Shown: positions 7,605 through 17,708 of the stretch, piece by piece
How positions within the stretch are numbered: the first letter of the stretch is position 1
How the letters are laid out: every line of letters begins with the position of its first letter
Notes under the pieces: generated by a model
The model's database searches: none
What the model was told of the DNA's origin: nothing
What the model saw: the letters and a program-made list of their open reading frames with translations, nothing else
DNA from: Streptomyces zagrosensis
Lineage (GTDB): Bacteria; Actinomycetota; Actinomycetes; Streptomycetales; Streptomycetaceae
NCBI RefSeq assembly: GCF_014203645.1
Contig: NZ_JACHJL010000005.1
Span: 372,001 to 436,000 of the forward strand
Reading direction: 5' to 3'
Length of the DNA stretch: 64,000 nucleotides
Program-made: the position numbers and the translations under genes

Positions 7605-9797
7605 ATGGGCGGGAAGACGGGTACGCATCCAGGGGCTGCCGGCAGGGCGGCGACGGCCGACCACCCCAGTTCGATTCGGAACGTGGTGCTGGTCGGCCAT
7701 AGCGGAGCAGGCAAGACAACGCTGGTAGAGGCGCTGGCGCTGGCCTCGGGGGCGGTCAATCGGGCCGGCCGCGTCGAGGACGGCGGGTGCCTTTCGGACT
7801 ACGACGAGATAGAGCACCGGCAGCATCGGTCGGTTCAGCTCTCCCTGGTCCCCATCGAATGGGGCGGAATAAAGATCAATCTGCTGGACACACCAGGCTA
7901 CGCCGACTTCGTCGGGGAGCTGAGGGCCGGTCTGCGAGCCGCGGACGCGGCCCTCTTCGTTGTGTCGGCCGCGGACGGCGTGGACGGCTCGACACGCATG
8001 GTGTGGCAGGAGTGCGCCAGCGTGGGCATGCCACGGGCCATCGTCATCACCCATTTGGAGGCAGCTCGCGCCGACTTCGATGACATGACCGAGACCTGCC
8101 GCACCATCTTCGGCGGTGACAACCCCGACGCCGTACTGCCGCTGTACTTGCCGCTGTACGGCGCCGCCGGCGTCGATGGACAGCGTCCCGTCGCGGGGCT
8201 CATCGGGCTGCTGTCGGAGCAGGTGTACGACTACGCGTCCGGTGAGCGCACGCAGCGCACGCCCGACGGGAGCGAGCTGCCGCTGGTTACGGAGGCCCGT
8301 AACCGGCTCATCGAGGGCATCATCGCCGAGAGCGAGGACGAGACCCTCATGAACCGCTACCTCAGCGGTGAGGAGATCGACGTCAAAACGCTCATCGAGG
8401 ACCTGGAGAAGGCCGTCGCGCGAGGCTCTTTCCACCCGGTGCTCGCCGCCGCCCCAGCCGCCGATGGCTCCCGGCACGGCCTGGGCACCACCGAACTTTT
8501 TGAGCTCATCACCGGCGGCTTCCCCACCCCGCTGGAGCGCGTCGCACCGGCCGTGTCAACGCCGCAGGGCCAGCCGAGACCAGCCCTTGAGTGCGACCCG
8601 GCCGGCCCGCTGGCCGCCGAGGTCGTCAAGACCTCGTCCGACCCGTACGTCGGCCGGATCTCCCTGGTGCGGATCTTCTCCGGCATGCTCCGCCCGGACG
8701 AGACCGTGCACGTGTCAGGGCACGGCCTCGAAGACCGGGGCCATGAGGACCACGACGTGGACGAGCGGATCGGCGCGCTCTCCGCGCCCTTCGGCAAGCA
8801 GCAGCACAGTCTGCCCCAGGCGATCGCGGGCGACCTGGCGTGCGTGGCCAAGCTGGGCCGGGCCGAGACCGGCGACACCCTCTCCGCCAAGGACGACCCG
8901 CTGCTGATGGAGCCGTGGGTGATGCCCGATCCGCTGCTGCCCGTCGCCATCCAGGCGCACAGCAAGGCCGATGAGGACAAGCTCTCGCAGGGGCTGTCCC
9001 GGCTGGTCGCCGAGGACCCGACGATGCGTCTGGAGCACAACCCGAACACCCATCAGGTCGTCCTGTGGTGCCTGGGCGAGGCACACCGGGACGTGGCCCT
9101 GGAGCGGCTGCGCGCCCGCTACGGGGTACGGGTGGACTGCGTACCGCACAAGGTGTCGTTGCGCGAGACCTTCGGTGCCAAGGCGGGCGGTCGAGGTCGG
9201 CACGTCAAGCAGTCGGGCGGCCACGGCCAGTACGCCATCTGCGAGATCGAGGTGGAGCCGCTGCCCGCCGGGTCCGGCATCGAGTTCGTGGACAAGGTCG
9301 TCGGTGGAGCCGTGCCGCGGCAGTTCATCCCGTCCGTGGAGAAGGGCATACGCACCCAGGCAGCGCGCGGTATTGCCGCCGGATATCCGCTGGTGGATGT
9401 GCGGATCACGTTGCTCGACGGCAAGGCACACTCGGTGGACTCCTCCGATGCCGCCTTCCAGACCGCGGGCGCCCTCGCCCTGCGCGAGGCCGCCGCCGAC
9501 TGCCGCATCGATCTGCTGGAGCCGGTGTGCGAACTGGGTGTGAGTGTCCTCGACGAATACGTCGGCTCGGTCATGAGCGACCTGTCCGGGCGCCGTGGCC
9601 GCGTCGTGGGGACCGAGCAGACCAGCTCCGGCGTCACCCTCATACGGGCCGAGGTGCCCGAGATCGAAACCAGCCGCTACGCCGTAGACCTGCGCTCCCT
9701 CTCGCATGGCACGGGCCGCTTCAGCCGCTCGTACGCACGCCATGAGCCGATGCCCACACAACTCGCCGAGCGACTGCGCGAATCCATAGAAAACTAG
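7605..9797 (+). CDS. Elongation factor G-like GTPase (EF-G2 type)
   Basis: A 730-residue translational-GTPase-like protein of the actinobacterial EF-G2 group. The ATG at 7605 follows GGGAGG at good spacing, so the GTG eight codons earlier is less likely. The P-loop GHSGAGKTT (residues 31-39) and G3 DTPGYADF are present. Where the base-specifying NKxD motif is expected the sequence reads ITHLEAARADF, so G4 is not canonical. Domains II-V follow, with GGHGQYAICEIEVEPL typical of EF-G domain IV. It stands alone downstream of the two-component genes. Function of this paralogue group is not settled; a role in ribosome rescue or stress is only a guess. Confidence 0.88.
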   Translation: MGGKTGTHPGAAGRAATADHPSSIRNVVLVGHSGAGKTTLVEALALASGAVNRAGRVEDGGCLSDYDEIEHRQHRSVQLSLVPIEWGGIKINLLDTPGYADFVGELRAGLRAADAALFVVSAADGVDGSTRMVWQECASVGMPRAIVITHLEAARADFDDMTETCRTIFGGDNPDAVLPLYLPLYGAAGVDGQRPVAGLIGLLSEQVYDYASGERTQRTPDGSELPLVTEARNRLIEGIIAESEDETLMNRYLSGEEIDVKTLIEDLEKAVARGSFHPVLAAAPAADGSRHGLGTTELFELITGGFPTPLERVAPAVSTPQGQPRPALECDPAGPLAAEVVKTSSDPYVGRISLVRIFSGMLRPDETVHVSGHGLEDRGHEDHDVDERIGALSAPFGKQQHSLPQAIAGDLACVAKLGRAETGDTLSAKDDPLLMEPWVMPDPLLPVAIQAHSKADEDKLSQGLSRLVAEDPTMRLEHNPNTHQVVLWCLGEAHRDVALERLRARYGVRVDCVPHKVSLRETFGAKAGGRGRHVKQSGGHGQYAICEIEVEPLPAGSGIEFVDKVVGGAVPRQFIPSVEKGIRTQAARGIAAGYPLVDVRITLLDGKAHSVDSSDAAFQTAGALALREAAADCRIDLLEPVCELGVSVLDEYVGSVMSDLSGRRGRVVGTEQTSSGVTLIRAEVPEIETSRYAVDLRSLSHGTGRFSRSYARHEPMPTQLAERLRESIEN

Positions 9798-10025
9798 GCA
9801 TAACACAAGCACCGCACCTCCCAACGCGCTTGCTGGTGACGGCTTTCCGGGCTGCCTTCCGGAATGCTTTCTCGGCCGCTTTCCAGGCTGTGGGGACAGG
9901 CGGTGCCTGCCACGGATACGCTGAAGGGCGGCTCACCGGCGAGCCGCAGCAGCACAAAACGTGTGCCGGGTACGGCAGTCGGGAATGGGCCGCAGCAAAG
10001 CACGCGGGTGGCATTGGGGGCGGTA

Positions 10026-11681
10026 GTGACGGCGGATGGATTCGACTTCAGTCCCGGAGCGCAGGTTCCGCTCTCCGGCGCGGCAGGGCAGACAGCGGCG
10101 ACCCAGGCGCTCGCCTCGGCCGCCTACCGCGACACCGAGGTCAGCAAGCTACTCGACGCCAACTCCGAGTGGACCGTATCGGAGGTCAAGCCGCCACGTT
10201 TCTCCCTGTTCGAGCCCAACCTCGGCGAGGCGTTCTCCCGTGCCGTGCAGGTCCGTATGCTCGGCGGCGCCCGCAAGCAGCTCATCCAGTCCTTCGGCAC
10301 CGAGCCGCAGACAGTCGTGGAGCACTGCCTGGCGGCCAACCGCATCCGCAAGTCCCGCGACGCACGGCTAACCGTCGTCATGGTCGTCTTCGGGCTGCTG
10401 TTTCTACCGGGCGTGCTGCTGTGGCTCGCCGCGTTCCAGATACGGCGCACCATGGCCGGCTCGCAGAACAAGGGCGCCGGTGCGCTGGGTATCTTCTTGG
10501 CCATCGTGGTGGGCGGCCTCGTCGCGTTGGGGATGTGGAAGGCGCCAACGGACAACTTCTGGTGGCTCTACGCGCGGGTCATGCTGGTGGCGCCGATCGT
10601 CGGCTGGGCGATAGCGAAGTACATCAGCGAGAAGACCGCCAAGGACCTGCGCGCGCGCTGGACGGCGCTCCTCACCGGCGGCGGCCTGGGCGCCAAGGTG
10701 CCCGAGGCCGTGCCTCGCAACCCCGGCGAGACGGCCGCTGAGCAGTTGCGCAAGGGCCTGGAGAAGCTCACCGCCGAGCAGCGCAGCAACATCGTCTTCT
10801 ACGCGGGACCCAAGGGAATACTGGGCATGGGCACCCGCTGGGGCAGTTGGCAGCTCGCCGAGGACCTGATCCCGATCGAGGCCGAGAAGGAGATCAACCC
10901 CTTTCGCAGCTGGGACGTCATAAAGTCCATCCACGATCAGCTGCGACTTTTGGAGCGTGGCCCGCTGCACACCGGCGGCTTTCCCACCCCCTCCGTACGC
11001 CACTGGGTGGTCTCCCCCATCGGCGAGGGCGCTACGGAGGTGGCCCGCGGTGGCAGCACCGAGGAAGAGGGCTTCCAGATAAAGGGCGTCGAGCTGCAAC
11101 GCATCTGCAACGACCAGCAGTTCGACAGCGGCGACCGGCACTACCTCGGCGTTCAGTTCGTGCTCTGGGATGGCCAGCTCGTCATCACCATGCTCATCAC
11201 CGTGACCGTGCTGCACAAAACGCTGCGTATCGAGATCACCGGCCATGCCCTGGGCCCGGTCCATCCGCTGTTCACGACCAAGCCCAAGCCGAAGACCAAG
11301 ACGGTCAACAAGACCATCAGGTTCTGGGAGACCAAGGACATTCCGCAGCCGCTGGTGGAGACCAAGGAAGTCGTCCGGCTCGCCGCCCGCGCCCCCTTCA
11401 CCTGGTACCCGCCGCTCCTGGACTACCTGGGCGGCAAGCTCAATCTGCCCGAGCCCTTCGGCCTGCGCCACGCCTGGGCCGACCGGCCGTGGCGGCACCG
11501 CTTCATGGCGGATGACGCGCTGCGCGCCGCCACCCCGGTGCTCCGCGTGGTGCACGACGCCGCGCTGCGCGTGTTGAAGGAGAACGGCGTGGACACCGAG
11601 CGCTTCGGCAACCGCTCCTCGGTCCTCAGCGGCGCGGTCCAGGACGCGGCGCCGCGCAAGGCAGACCTGTACGACGCCTGA
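10026..11681 (+). CDS. Conserved actinobacterial membrane protein, function unknown
   Basis: A 551-residue protein with two hydrophobic segments close together near residues 120-180 (VVMVVFGLLFLPGVLLWLAA and GALGIFLAIVVGGLVALGMW), perhaps a third after them, then a long cytosolic or surface domain without a motif I recognise. The GTG in VTADGFDFSPGAQVPLSG is preferred as start because GGGGGCGG lies just upstream; an in-frame ATG at 9864 would add 54 residues of arginine/serine-rich sequence. It lies between the EF-G2 gene and the convergent HIT gene, an order shared with other Streptomyces as far as I recall. Confidence 0.75.
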   Translation: MTADGFDFSPGAQVPLSGAAGQTAATQALASAAYRDTEVSKLLDANSEWTVSEVKPPRFSLFEPNLGEAFSRAVQVRMLGGARKQLIQSFGTEPQTVVEHCLAANRIRKSRDARLTVVMVVFGLLFLPGVLLWLAAFQIRRTMAGSQNKGAGALGIFLAIVVGGLVALGMWKAPTDNFWWLYARVMLVAPIVGWAIAKYISEKTAKDLRARWTALLTGGGLGAKVPEAVPRNPGETAAEQLRKGLEKLTAEQRSNIVFYAGPKGILGMGTRWGSWQLAEDLIPIEAEKEINPFRSWDVIKSIHDQLRLLERGPLHTGGFPTPSVRHWVVSPIGEGATEVARGGSTEEEGFQIKGVELQRICNDQQFDSGDRHYLGVQFVLWDGQLVITMLITVTVLHKTLRIEITGHALGPVHPLFTTKPKPKTKTVNKTIRFWETKDIPQPLVETKEVVRLAARAPFTWYPPLLDYLGGKLNLPEPFGLRHAWADRPWRHRFMADDALRAATPVLRVVHDAALRVLKENGVDTERFGNRSSVLSGAVQDAAPRKADLYDA

Positions 11682-11750
11682 CGCCCAGGCCCGCCTGGCC
11701 GGCGCAGGCCGGTTCAGGCGGGCAGGCCCAGGCCGTTCAGACGGGCAGGC

Positions 11751-12299
11751 TCAGGAGAGCGGCCAGACGTCGGCGAGCAACTGCCGGGTGTCGGCGAGCA
11801 GTTGAGGCAGTACGCGCGTGGTCGCGACGACGGGCATGAAGTTGGTGTCGCCGCCCCAGCGGGGCACCACGTGCTGATGGAGATGCGCGGCGATCCCCGC
11901 CCCCGCCACGCTGCCCTGGTTCATGCCGATATTGAAGCCGTGCGCCCCGGACGCGGCACGCAGTGCGACCATGGCCGCCTTGGTGAACTCGGCGAGCTCG
12001 GCCGTCTCGGCGGCGCCCAGCTCGGTGTAGTCGGCGACATGCCGAAACGGCACCGACATCAGGTGACCGGACGTGTACGGATACAGGTTCAGCACCGCGT
12101 ACACATGCTGCCCCCGCGCGATGATCAGGCCATCCTCATCGCTCTTTTCGGGGATGGTGCAAAAAGGACAGCCGTCGTCAGCGCCCGGACCGGTCGGCTT
12201 ATTCTCGCCTTGGATGTATGCCATCCGATGCGGCGTCCACAGTCGCTGAAAGGCGTCCTGTGTGCCGACTCCGATCTGCTGCTCCGGCTCACTCGTCAT
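11751..12299 (-). CDS. HIT-family nucleotide hydrolase/transferase
   Basis: A 182-residue HIT protein. The catalytic histidine triad is AAHLHQHVVPRW, and the N-terminal CPFC (residues ~40-43) matches the zinc-binding or structural cysteines of the Ap4A phosphorylase-like HIT branch. Such enzymes cleave dinucleoside polyphosphates or nucleoside phosphoramidates in the cytoplasm. ATG at 12299 (MTSEPEQQIGVG) is used; another ATG four codons upstream (12311) is possible. A strong 18-bp hairpin separates it from thrS, so it is likely transcribed at least partly on its own. Confidence 0.88.
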   Translation of the reverse strand: MTSEPEQQIGVGTQDAFQRLWTPHRMAYIQGENKPTGPGADDGCPFCTIPEKSDEDGLIIARGQHVYAVLNLYPYTSGHLMSVPFRHVADYTELGAAETAELAEFTKAAMVALRAASGAHGFNIGMNQGSVAGAGIAAHLHQHVVPRWGGDTNFMPVVATTRVLPQLLADTRQLLADVWPLS

Positions 12300-12354
12300 G
12301 AGCGCCAGCATATTCCCCGGTGGGAACGCGATGCGGGGCGACCCGGACCGGCCG

Positions 12355-12396
12355 CCCGCACGGGCGGGGGCGCCCAGCCGCCCCCGCCCGTGCGGG
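12355..12396 (-). terminator. Terminator hairpin downstream of thrS
   Basis: A perfect 18-bp stem (12355-12372 with 12379-12396) around a 6-base loop lies immediately after the thrS stop codon. There is no T-run, as is usual in Streptomyces. The stem is G+C only except one A/T pair, so it should be very stable. Confidence 0.75.
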
Positions 12397-12403
12397 CCGC
12401 GCG

Positions 12404-14386
12404 TCACACCTGGATACGGCGCTCCACCGCGTCCACGATCTCCGCGATGGCGTCCGCCCGCGGGATGCCGTTCTTCTGCGAACCATCGCGATAGCGGAAG
12501 CTCACCGCGTCGGCCGCAACGTCCTCATCGCCCGCGATCACCATGAACGGAATCTTGACCTTCTGCGCGTTACGGATCTTCTTCTGCATCCGGTCCGACG
12601 AGGAGTCCACCTCGACCCGCAGCCCCTTGGCCTTCGCCTCGGCCGCGAACTGCGCCAGGTAGGGCACGTGCGCGTCACCGATCGGGATGCCGACCGCCTG
12701 TACGGGCGCGAGCCAGGCCGGGAAGGCGCCCGCGTAGTGCTCAAGGAGGACCGCGAAGAACCGCTCGATGGAGCCGAAGAGCGCCCGGTGGATCATCACC
12801 GGCTGCTGTCGCGACCCGTCGGCGGCCGTGTACTCCAGGTTGAACCGCTTGGGCTGCTGAAAGTCCACCTGAATGGTGCTCATCTGCCACGAGCGCCCGA
12901 TCGCGTCCTTGGCCTGCACGGAGATCTTCGGCCCGTAGTACGCCGCGCCACCCGGGTCGGGCACCAGCGGCAGGCCCTGCTTCTCGGCCGCCACCTGCAA
13001 CGCCTCGGTGGCCTCCGCCCACTCCGCGTCCTCACCGATGAACTTGTCGGAGGCGGGGTCGCGCGTGGACAGTTCCAGCTCGAAGTCGTTCAGGCCGTAG
13101 TCGCGCAGCAGGTTCAGCACGAAGGTGAGCAGGCTGTCCAGCTCCTGCGGCATCTGCTCCTTCGTGCAGTAGATGTGCGAGTCGTCCTGAGTGAAGCCAC
13201 GCGCCCGGGTCAGGCCGTGCACCACGCCGGACTTCTCGTACCGATAGACCGTGCCGAACTCGAAGAACCGCAGCGGCAGTTCGCGGTAGGACCGCCCACG
13301 CGCCTTGAAGATCAAGTTGTGCATGGGGCAGTTCATGGCCTTGAGGCGGTAGTTCTGCCCATCGAACTCCAGGGGCGGGAACATCGCCTCGGCGTAGTTC
13401 GGCAGATGCCCGGAGGTCTCGAACAGCTTCTCCTTCGAGATGTGCGGGGTGTTGACGAACTCGTAGTCCGACTCCTCGTGCCGCCTGCGCGAGTAGTCCT
13501 CCATGACCTTGCGCACCACCCCACCCTTGGGATGGAAGACCGCAAGTCCGGAGCCCAGTTCCTCCGGAATGGAGAACAGATCGAGCTCGGCGCCCAGCTT
13601 GCGGTGGTCGCGCTTCTCGGCCTCGGCGAGGAACTCCAGGTGCGCCTTGAGCTCGTCCCTGGTCGGCCACGCGGTGCCGTAGATCCGCTGGAGCTGGGGG
13701 TTCTTCTCGCTGCCACGCCAGTAGGCGGCGGCCGAGCGCATCAGCTTGAAGGCCGGGATGGCGCGCGTGGACGGCAGGTGCGGGCCGCGGCACAGGTCCT
13801 TCCAGCACAGCTCGCCACTCTTGGCGTCGATGTTGTCGTAGATGGTCAGTTGGCCCGCGCCGACCTCGGCGGACGCGCCCTCGGCGGCGTCGGCAGCGGA
13901 GCCCTTGAGACCGATGAGCTCCAACTTGTAGGGCTCATCCGCCAACTCCGCGCGCGCGGCCTCGTCGCTGATCGCCCGACGGGAGAACCGCTGACCCTGC
14001 TTCTGGATCTCCTGCATCTTCTTCTCGATGCGCTTGAGATCATCCGGGTGGAACGGCTTCTCGACATCGAAGTCGTAGTAGAAGCCGTCCCTGATGGGCG
14101 GGCCGATGCCCAGCTTGGCCTCGGGGAACAGTTCCTGCACGGCCTGCGCCATGACATGCGCGGCGGAGTGCCGCAGGATGTCCAGGCCGTCAGCGGAGGT
14201 GATCTCGACGGGCTCGACCTCGTCGCCATCGGCAATCTCGTACGCCAGGTCCTTCAGCTCGCCGGCAACCCGAGCGGCGACGATGGAACGGTCACCCTCG
14301 AAGAGCGCGGCGGCCGTTGTGCCCGTCGTGACCACGCGTTCTTCCCGCTCGGAATCGCGTTGGATGATCACACGGACGTCTGACAC
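12404..14386 (-). CDS. thrS: Threonyl-tRNA synthetase
   Basis: A 660-residue class II synthetase charging tRNA-Thr. The GTG start in [15 protein letters not shown] is preceded by AGGAGAG. Order of domains: N-terminal TGS-like part, the editing domain (residues ~70-240, containing [16 protein letters not shown] and the [13 protein letters not shown] segment), the catalytic core with zinc ligands in [10 protein letters not shown] and class II motif 3 in [20 protein letters not shown], and the anticodon-binding domain at the C-terminus. Length and motifs fit a complete, functional housekeeping gene. Confidence 0.97.
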   Translation of the reverse strand: MSDVRVIIQRDSEREERVVTTGTTAAALFEGDRSIVAARVAGELKDLAYEIADGDEVEPVEITSADGLDILRHSAAHVMAQAVQELFPEAKLGIGPPIRDGFYYDFDVEKPFHPDDLKRIEKKMQEIQKQGQRFSRRAISDEAARAELADEPYKLELIGLKGSAADAAEGASAEVGAGQLTIYDNIDAKSGELCWKDLCRGPHLPSTRAIPAFKLMRSAAAYWRGSEKNPQLQRIYGTAWPTRDELKAHLEFLAEAEKRDHRKLGAELDLFSIPEELGSGLAVFHPKGGVVRKVMEDYSRRRHEESDYEFVNTPHISKEKLFETSGHLPNYAEAMFPPLEFDGQNYRLKAMNCPMHNLIFKARGRSYRELPLRFFEFGTVYRYEKSGVVHGLTRARGFTQDDSHIYCTKEQMPQELDSLLTFVLNLLRDYGLNDFELELSTRDPASDKFIGEDAEWAEATEALQVAAEKQGLPLVPDPGGAAYYGPKISVQAKDAIGRSWQMSTIQVDFQQPKRFNLEYTAADGSRQQPVMIHRALFGSIERFFAVLLEHYAGAFPAWLAPVQAVGIPIGDAHVPYLAQFAAEAKAKGLRVEVDSSSDRMQKKIRNAQKVKIPFMVIAGDEDVAADAVSFRYRDGSQKNGIPRADAIAEIVDAVERRIQV

Positions 14387-14713
14387 CGGTCTCTCCTGAC
14401 GTTGGGGTCGCGCAGCAGTGAGCGCTACGCAGCCGAATCGTACCGAGCCGGATGGCCGGCTAGCGAAACGGTGCGCCACGCCCCACCCCACACGGCCCCC
14501 GCGGCGGCGCCAGCCCCGGCCTCGATCCCGCCTCGATCCCGGCTGCAAACGCCGGCCACAAACGCCGGCGACCGACTCCGACAGCCCCTGCCCGGGACCG
14601 ATCGCCACAGCTCCCGACCGGGCACGCGCAACGGCCCTCCCGCAGCGGCCGACGCCCACAAGAACGGCGGCGGCCGAGCCTGGGCGAGGGTCACGGTCGA
14701 GCGAAGGCGCCAC
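14387..14713. other. Intergenic region upstream of thrS
   Basis: 327 bases without a convincing gene. It should contain the thrS promoter and leader. Short direct repeats are visible (CCTCGATCCCG twice near 14520-14543, CAAACGCCGGC twice near 14548-14571). No T-box element is recognisable. Confidence 0.45.
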
Positions 14714-15926
14714 TCAGCCTCCGCCGCACGCCTCATCAAAGAGGTCCGCGTTTTCGTGCAGCGACGTCAGCAGCCCCTCCCGCTCGGTGTCATCCACGCG
14801 TACGGGCGTAACTCCACGGGCCCCCCTGATCCGCCGGAAGCCGCCACCGCTCTCCAGTCGCCCGCTGACCCGCACCGGCAGCCCGAGCAGGTGGGCTTGC
14901 CCGGCGATGCGGTAGTCGTCCTCCTCCAGCGCGGCCCGCACCTGGGTGACCTCCGCCCCGGCCAGCACGCGCAGTCGTACGGAGCCAGGGCCGCTGGGCG
15001 CCGCGCGCCGCAGCCGGACCACCGTGCCGGTGATCCGCACCGGCACGGACGGCTCAGCACGTACGTACCGCGCCCCGGCCTGCCGCGGAGCCGGCAGGTC
15101 GCCCGCAGTGAACTCGACGGGCTCAGGGCGTGCAGTGCAGCCGGCCGGCGGCCCGGCCCCCGGCGACCATCGCAGGGCCACCCGGGTTCCCGCGGAGCCG
15201 GCGACGAGATCGACAAGAGACTCGGTCAGTTCATGGCAAACGCCCACTTCGACGGCGGCGTCGAACGCCTCCATTCCGCCGGTGGCCCGCTGGTAGTCGG
15301 CCGCGTCACGGGCGGCGTGCAGCGCACACAGCAGCGTGGTGACCAGTTCCCTGCCCTCGGCCACCGGGACATAAGCGGTGAGCTCCCGCCCGCCCGGGGG
15401 CGGCACCAACCCACACCCGCTCCACACCCTGCTCAGCGTCGCGGCGGTGCCGTGCACCGTAATACCCGGCCCGCCCGTGGGTGGCCAGCGCACCGGCGAC
15501 AAGCATGGCCCGGGCGGCGGAGCGCAACTGCTCCCGCGCACCCCAGGCAGCGACCTTCGAGCCGTCATCCGGGCCCTGCGGCACATCGCGCCACCAGCGA
15601 ATCTCATCACTGGGCACGGCAAGGCCGACCAACACCGCGCGAGCGGAGGGCACCGCGCTGCGCGACAGTGCCAAGAGCGCCTGGCCCAGCAGGTCAGCAC
15701 TGTCGAAGAAGGCACGGTTCTCGGGTACGAGCAGGTTGGTGCCGCCACCGGCGTCCCCTGGCGAAGTCCAGCGCGCATAGTGACCGGCGGCTCCGCCACG
15801 CCGCCGCCAACCGTGCCGGGCGAGCAGGGCAGTCAGTACGGTCGGATCGACGGTCTCGGGGTCCGGGAGCTGTGTTCCCCACGCCATGGCGTCGTTGACG
15901 GGTGCGCCGCCCGGCCGGTGCATCAT
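14714..15926 (-). pseudogene. Frameshifted conserved Streptomyces gene of unknown function
   Basis: Two open stretches in different frames read as one protein. The N-terminal part begins at ATG 15926 after GGGAGGG (MMHRPGGAPVNDAMAWGTQL) and runs to YYGARHRRDAEQGVERVWVG. The C-terminal part continues in another frame with GGRELTAYVPVAEGRELVTT to the end FDEACGGG at 14714. The break falls in a G/C homopolymer-rich stretch near 15385-15410, where one extra base would explain it. Joined, the product would be about 400 residues. Both halves keep coding-type codon use, so the change is recent, or it is a base-calling error. Function unknown; located upstream of thrS on the same strand. Confidence 0.7.
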
Positions 15927-16303
15927 GGTTTCCCTCCCGCCCGGGCCCGAGCCATGCTCTCGTGCAAGGCGCGGTTGCCGAACGCGCGTGGTGCATGTCC
16001 GCACGGTGGTATTGCCCCGGCCTGTCACCGGGTGGCTCGGGCAGGGGGCAGTGAGCCGACGTGACCGGGCCGGGCTGCGCGAGCGTCATCGCAGAAGCGC
16101 CTTCGAACACTGCCCAGCAGTGCCGACCTCTTCGAGCCCGGCGGCCCGTACATCTGTTTTGTCTCCGTCTCAACTCCCCCGCAAACAGCAGCCGTTCGGC
16201 CCTGCGCCCAACCGAGCTTCACCAGTTCGGCGGTGACAGACGCCACTAGGCCGTGTTTGAGATGTTGGCGTGCGGTTCCAACCACCTGTTAAGGCACATC
16301 TAG

Positions 16304-16792
16304 TCAGAGGGCGATTTCGCTGCGCAGGGAGCTGACCTGCAGATCATCTCGGACGGCGTTGCGCAGTACCTGGAGGTGGAGGTTGTAGCTCGACAGATCG
16401 GCCTCGTACTCCGGGGAGCCCATGCCCTGGCCATGAGCGATGCGGTCGCGTAGCACGCGCAGACTTTGGAATGCAGCATCTGCTGCCCGGACGACCCTTT
16501 CTGGGGCGGTGAGCACAAGATGCTCCCGGGTTTCGACCAGCCCCGCATCGCGCATGGCCGCCCTGGCGGCCAAATTTCGCGGGACATCTTCCGAGTGGTC
16601 GCCCAGCGAGACCGCGCGCAAGGACTGGCTAGCACGATGCAAAGCGCTCAGGTAGGCAACGTAGATCTCCCTCTGCACGCTGAGCCGGCGGTCGTTGCGT
16701 TCTCGCTTCCAGCGCAAGCCGTCCGACAGCAGGGCTGAGCCCAGGCCAACCATGGCTCCGACAACGGTGGACAGCAACGCGATCCATGTCAT
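16304..16792 (-). CDS. Small membrane protein carried inside the IS element
   Basis: A 162-residue protein with one N-terminal membrane helix (MTWIALLSTVVGAMVGLGSALLSD split by charged residues after ~24) followed by a mainly helical, charged cytosolic part (WKRERNDRRLSVQREIYVAYLSALHRASQSLR). No enzymatic motif is recognised; the pattern resembles the many single-helix Streptomyces hypothetical proteins. Its reading frame is intact although the neighbouring transposase is broken. It lies within the terminal inverted repeats, 53 bases from the left end, so it has moved with the element or was captured by it. Confidence 0.65.
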   Translation of the reverse strand: MTWIALLSTVVGAMVGLGSALLSDGLRWKRERNDRRLSVQREIYVAYLSALHRASQSLRAVSLGDHSEDVPRNLAARAAMRDAGLVETREHLVLTAPERVVRAADAAFQSLRVLRDRIAHGQGMGSPEYEADLSSYNLHLQVLRNAVRDDLQVSSLRSEIAL

Positions 16793-16826
16793 GGCCCGAG
16801 AGCGTAGGCCGAGCCTTGACCCATGG

Positions 16827-17676
16827 TCATAGGGACTGCCGTATCAGGGCAAGCAAGACGGTTGCCTCGTAGCGAACGGCGAGCTTGTCATACTTCGTGG
16901 CGACGCCCCGTGCCTGTTTCAGCAGTCCGATTCGGCACTCGATTTTGTGACGACGCTTGTAGCGCTCGCGATCGAAGCCAGGCGGCCTGCCACCTGCGGA
17001 GCCGCGCCGCAAGCGGTGTCCGGCCTGGTCTCGTTTCTCCGGGATGGTGTGCGGAATTTGCCGTCGGCGCAGGTAGACACGGATCTTCCGGGAGGAGTAG
17101 GCACGGTCCGCGAGGACGTGGTCGGGCCTCGTGCGCGGATGTCCGGCGGTGACCACGGCCGCAAGCACGTGCATGGGGGAGTCGAGACCGCAAGACGGAT
17201 CTTCGTGGTCAGGCCGCCCCGCGAGCGACCCAGGGCGTGGTCATCCGGCTCGCCCGCCAAGCCGTCCTCATCTGTCCGGCACGGATCGTGAGCCCCCTTT
17301 TCTTGGCCCCCGCAGCGTGTTGGTGGGCCCGGCAGACGGTGGAGTCCACCGAGACCTCCCACTCGATGATGCCGTCCGAGTCAGCCTTGACCTGCAGTCT
17401 CTTCAGGACGCTGGCCCAGGTGCCGTCGATCTGCCAGCGCCGGAAGACTGAATATGCCGTCTCCCAGGGGCCGTATCGCTCGGGCACGTCCCGCCACGGC
17501 GAGCCGGTCCGAGCCCGCCACCAGATCCCGTCGAAGACCTGACGGCGATCCCGGGGCCGCCGTCCCATCTTCGGTATCGGCGGCAGCAGCAGTTCCAACC
17601 GTCCCCATTGTTCGTCAGTCAGGTTCCCACGAGCCATTCGGAGATCGTCCACGGCCTTGATCAAGATTTCAAACAC
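16827..17676 (-). pseudogene. IS5-family DDE transposase, broken by two frameshifts
   Basis: The protein can be followed through three frames. Frame one gives LTDEQWGRLELLLPPIPKMG and the first catalytic Asp in VSVDSTVCRAHQHAAGAKK. Near 17291, in an A4G5 run, the frame changes to GEPDDHALGRSRGGLTTKIR. Near 17173 an apparent TC duplication changes it again to MHVLAAVVTAGHPRTRPDHV, then LADRAYSSRKIRVYL (second Asp) and YKRRHKIECRIGLLKQ (Glu box). IS427-type relatives may use programmed frameshifting at A/G runs, so the first break might be natural; the second looks like damage. GTG in the terminal repeat or the ATG of MARGNLTDEQW could be the start. Confidence 0.8.
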
Positions 17677-17708
17677 GGCCTAGGCAGCCGAGCACGGCAA
17701 GTCAGGGC

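Larger units (their letters stand above)
16250..17679. mobile_element. IS5-type insertion element with passenger gene
   Basis: Perfect inverted repeats close the element: CTAGGCCGTGTTTGA at 16246-16260 and its exact reverse complement at 17669-17683. Excluding the outer CTAG on each side, which fits the 4-bp YTAR-type target duplication of IS5-group elements, the element is 1430 bp. It holds a damaged transposase gene (minus strand) and, between transposase and left end, an intact gene for a small membrane protein. The sequence just inside the left end is similar to the right end for only ~15-18 bases, as expected for an IS. The usual IS5-type element is about 0.85-1.0 kb, so the extra ~0.5 kb is the passenger. 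Confidence 0.75.

Noticed and set aside
11751..12407. Longer HIT protein starting inside the thrS terminator
   Set aside because: The extra N-terminal residues translate the terminator hairpin; the ATG at 12299 or 12311 starts conserved sequence.
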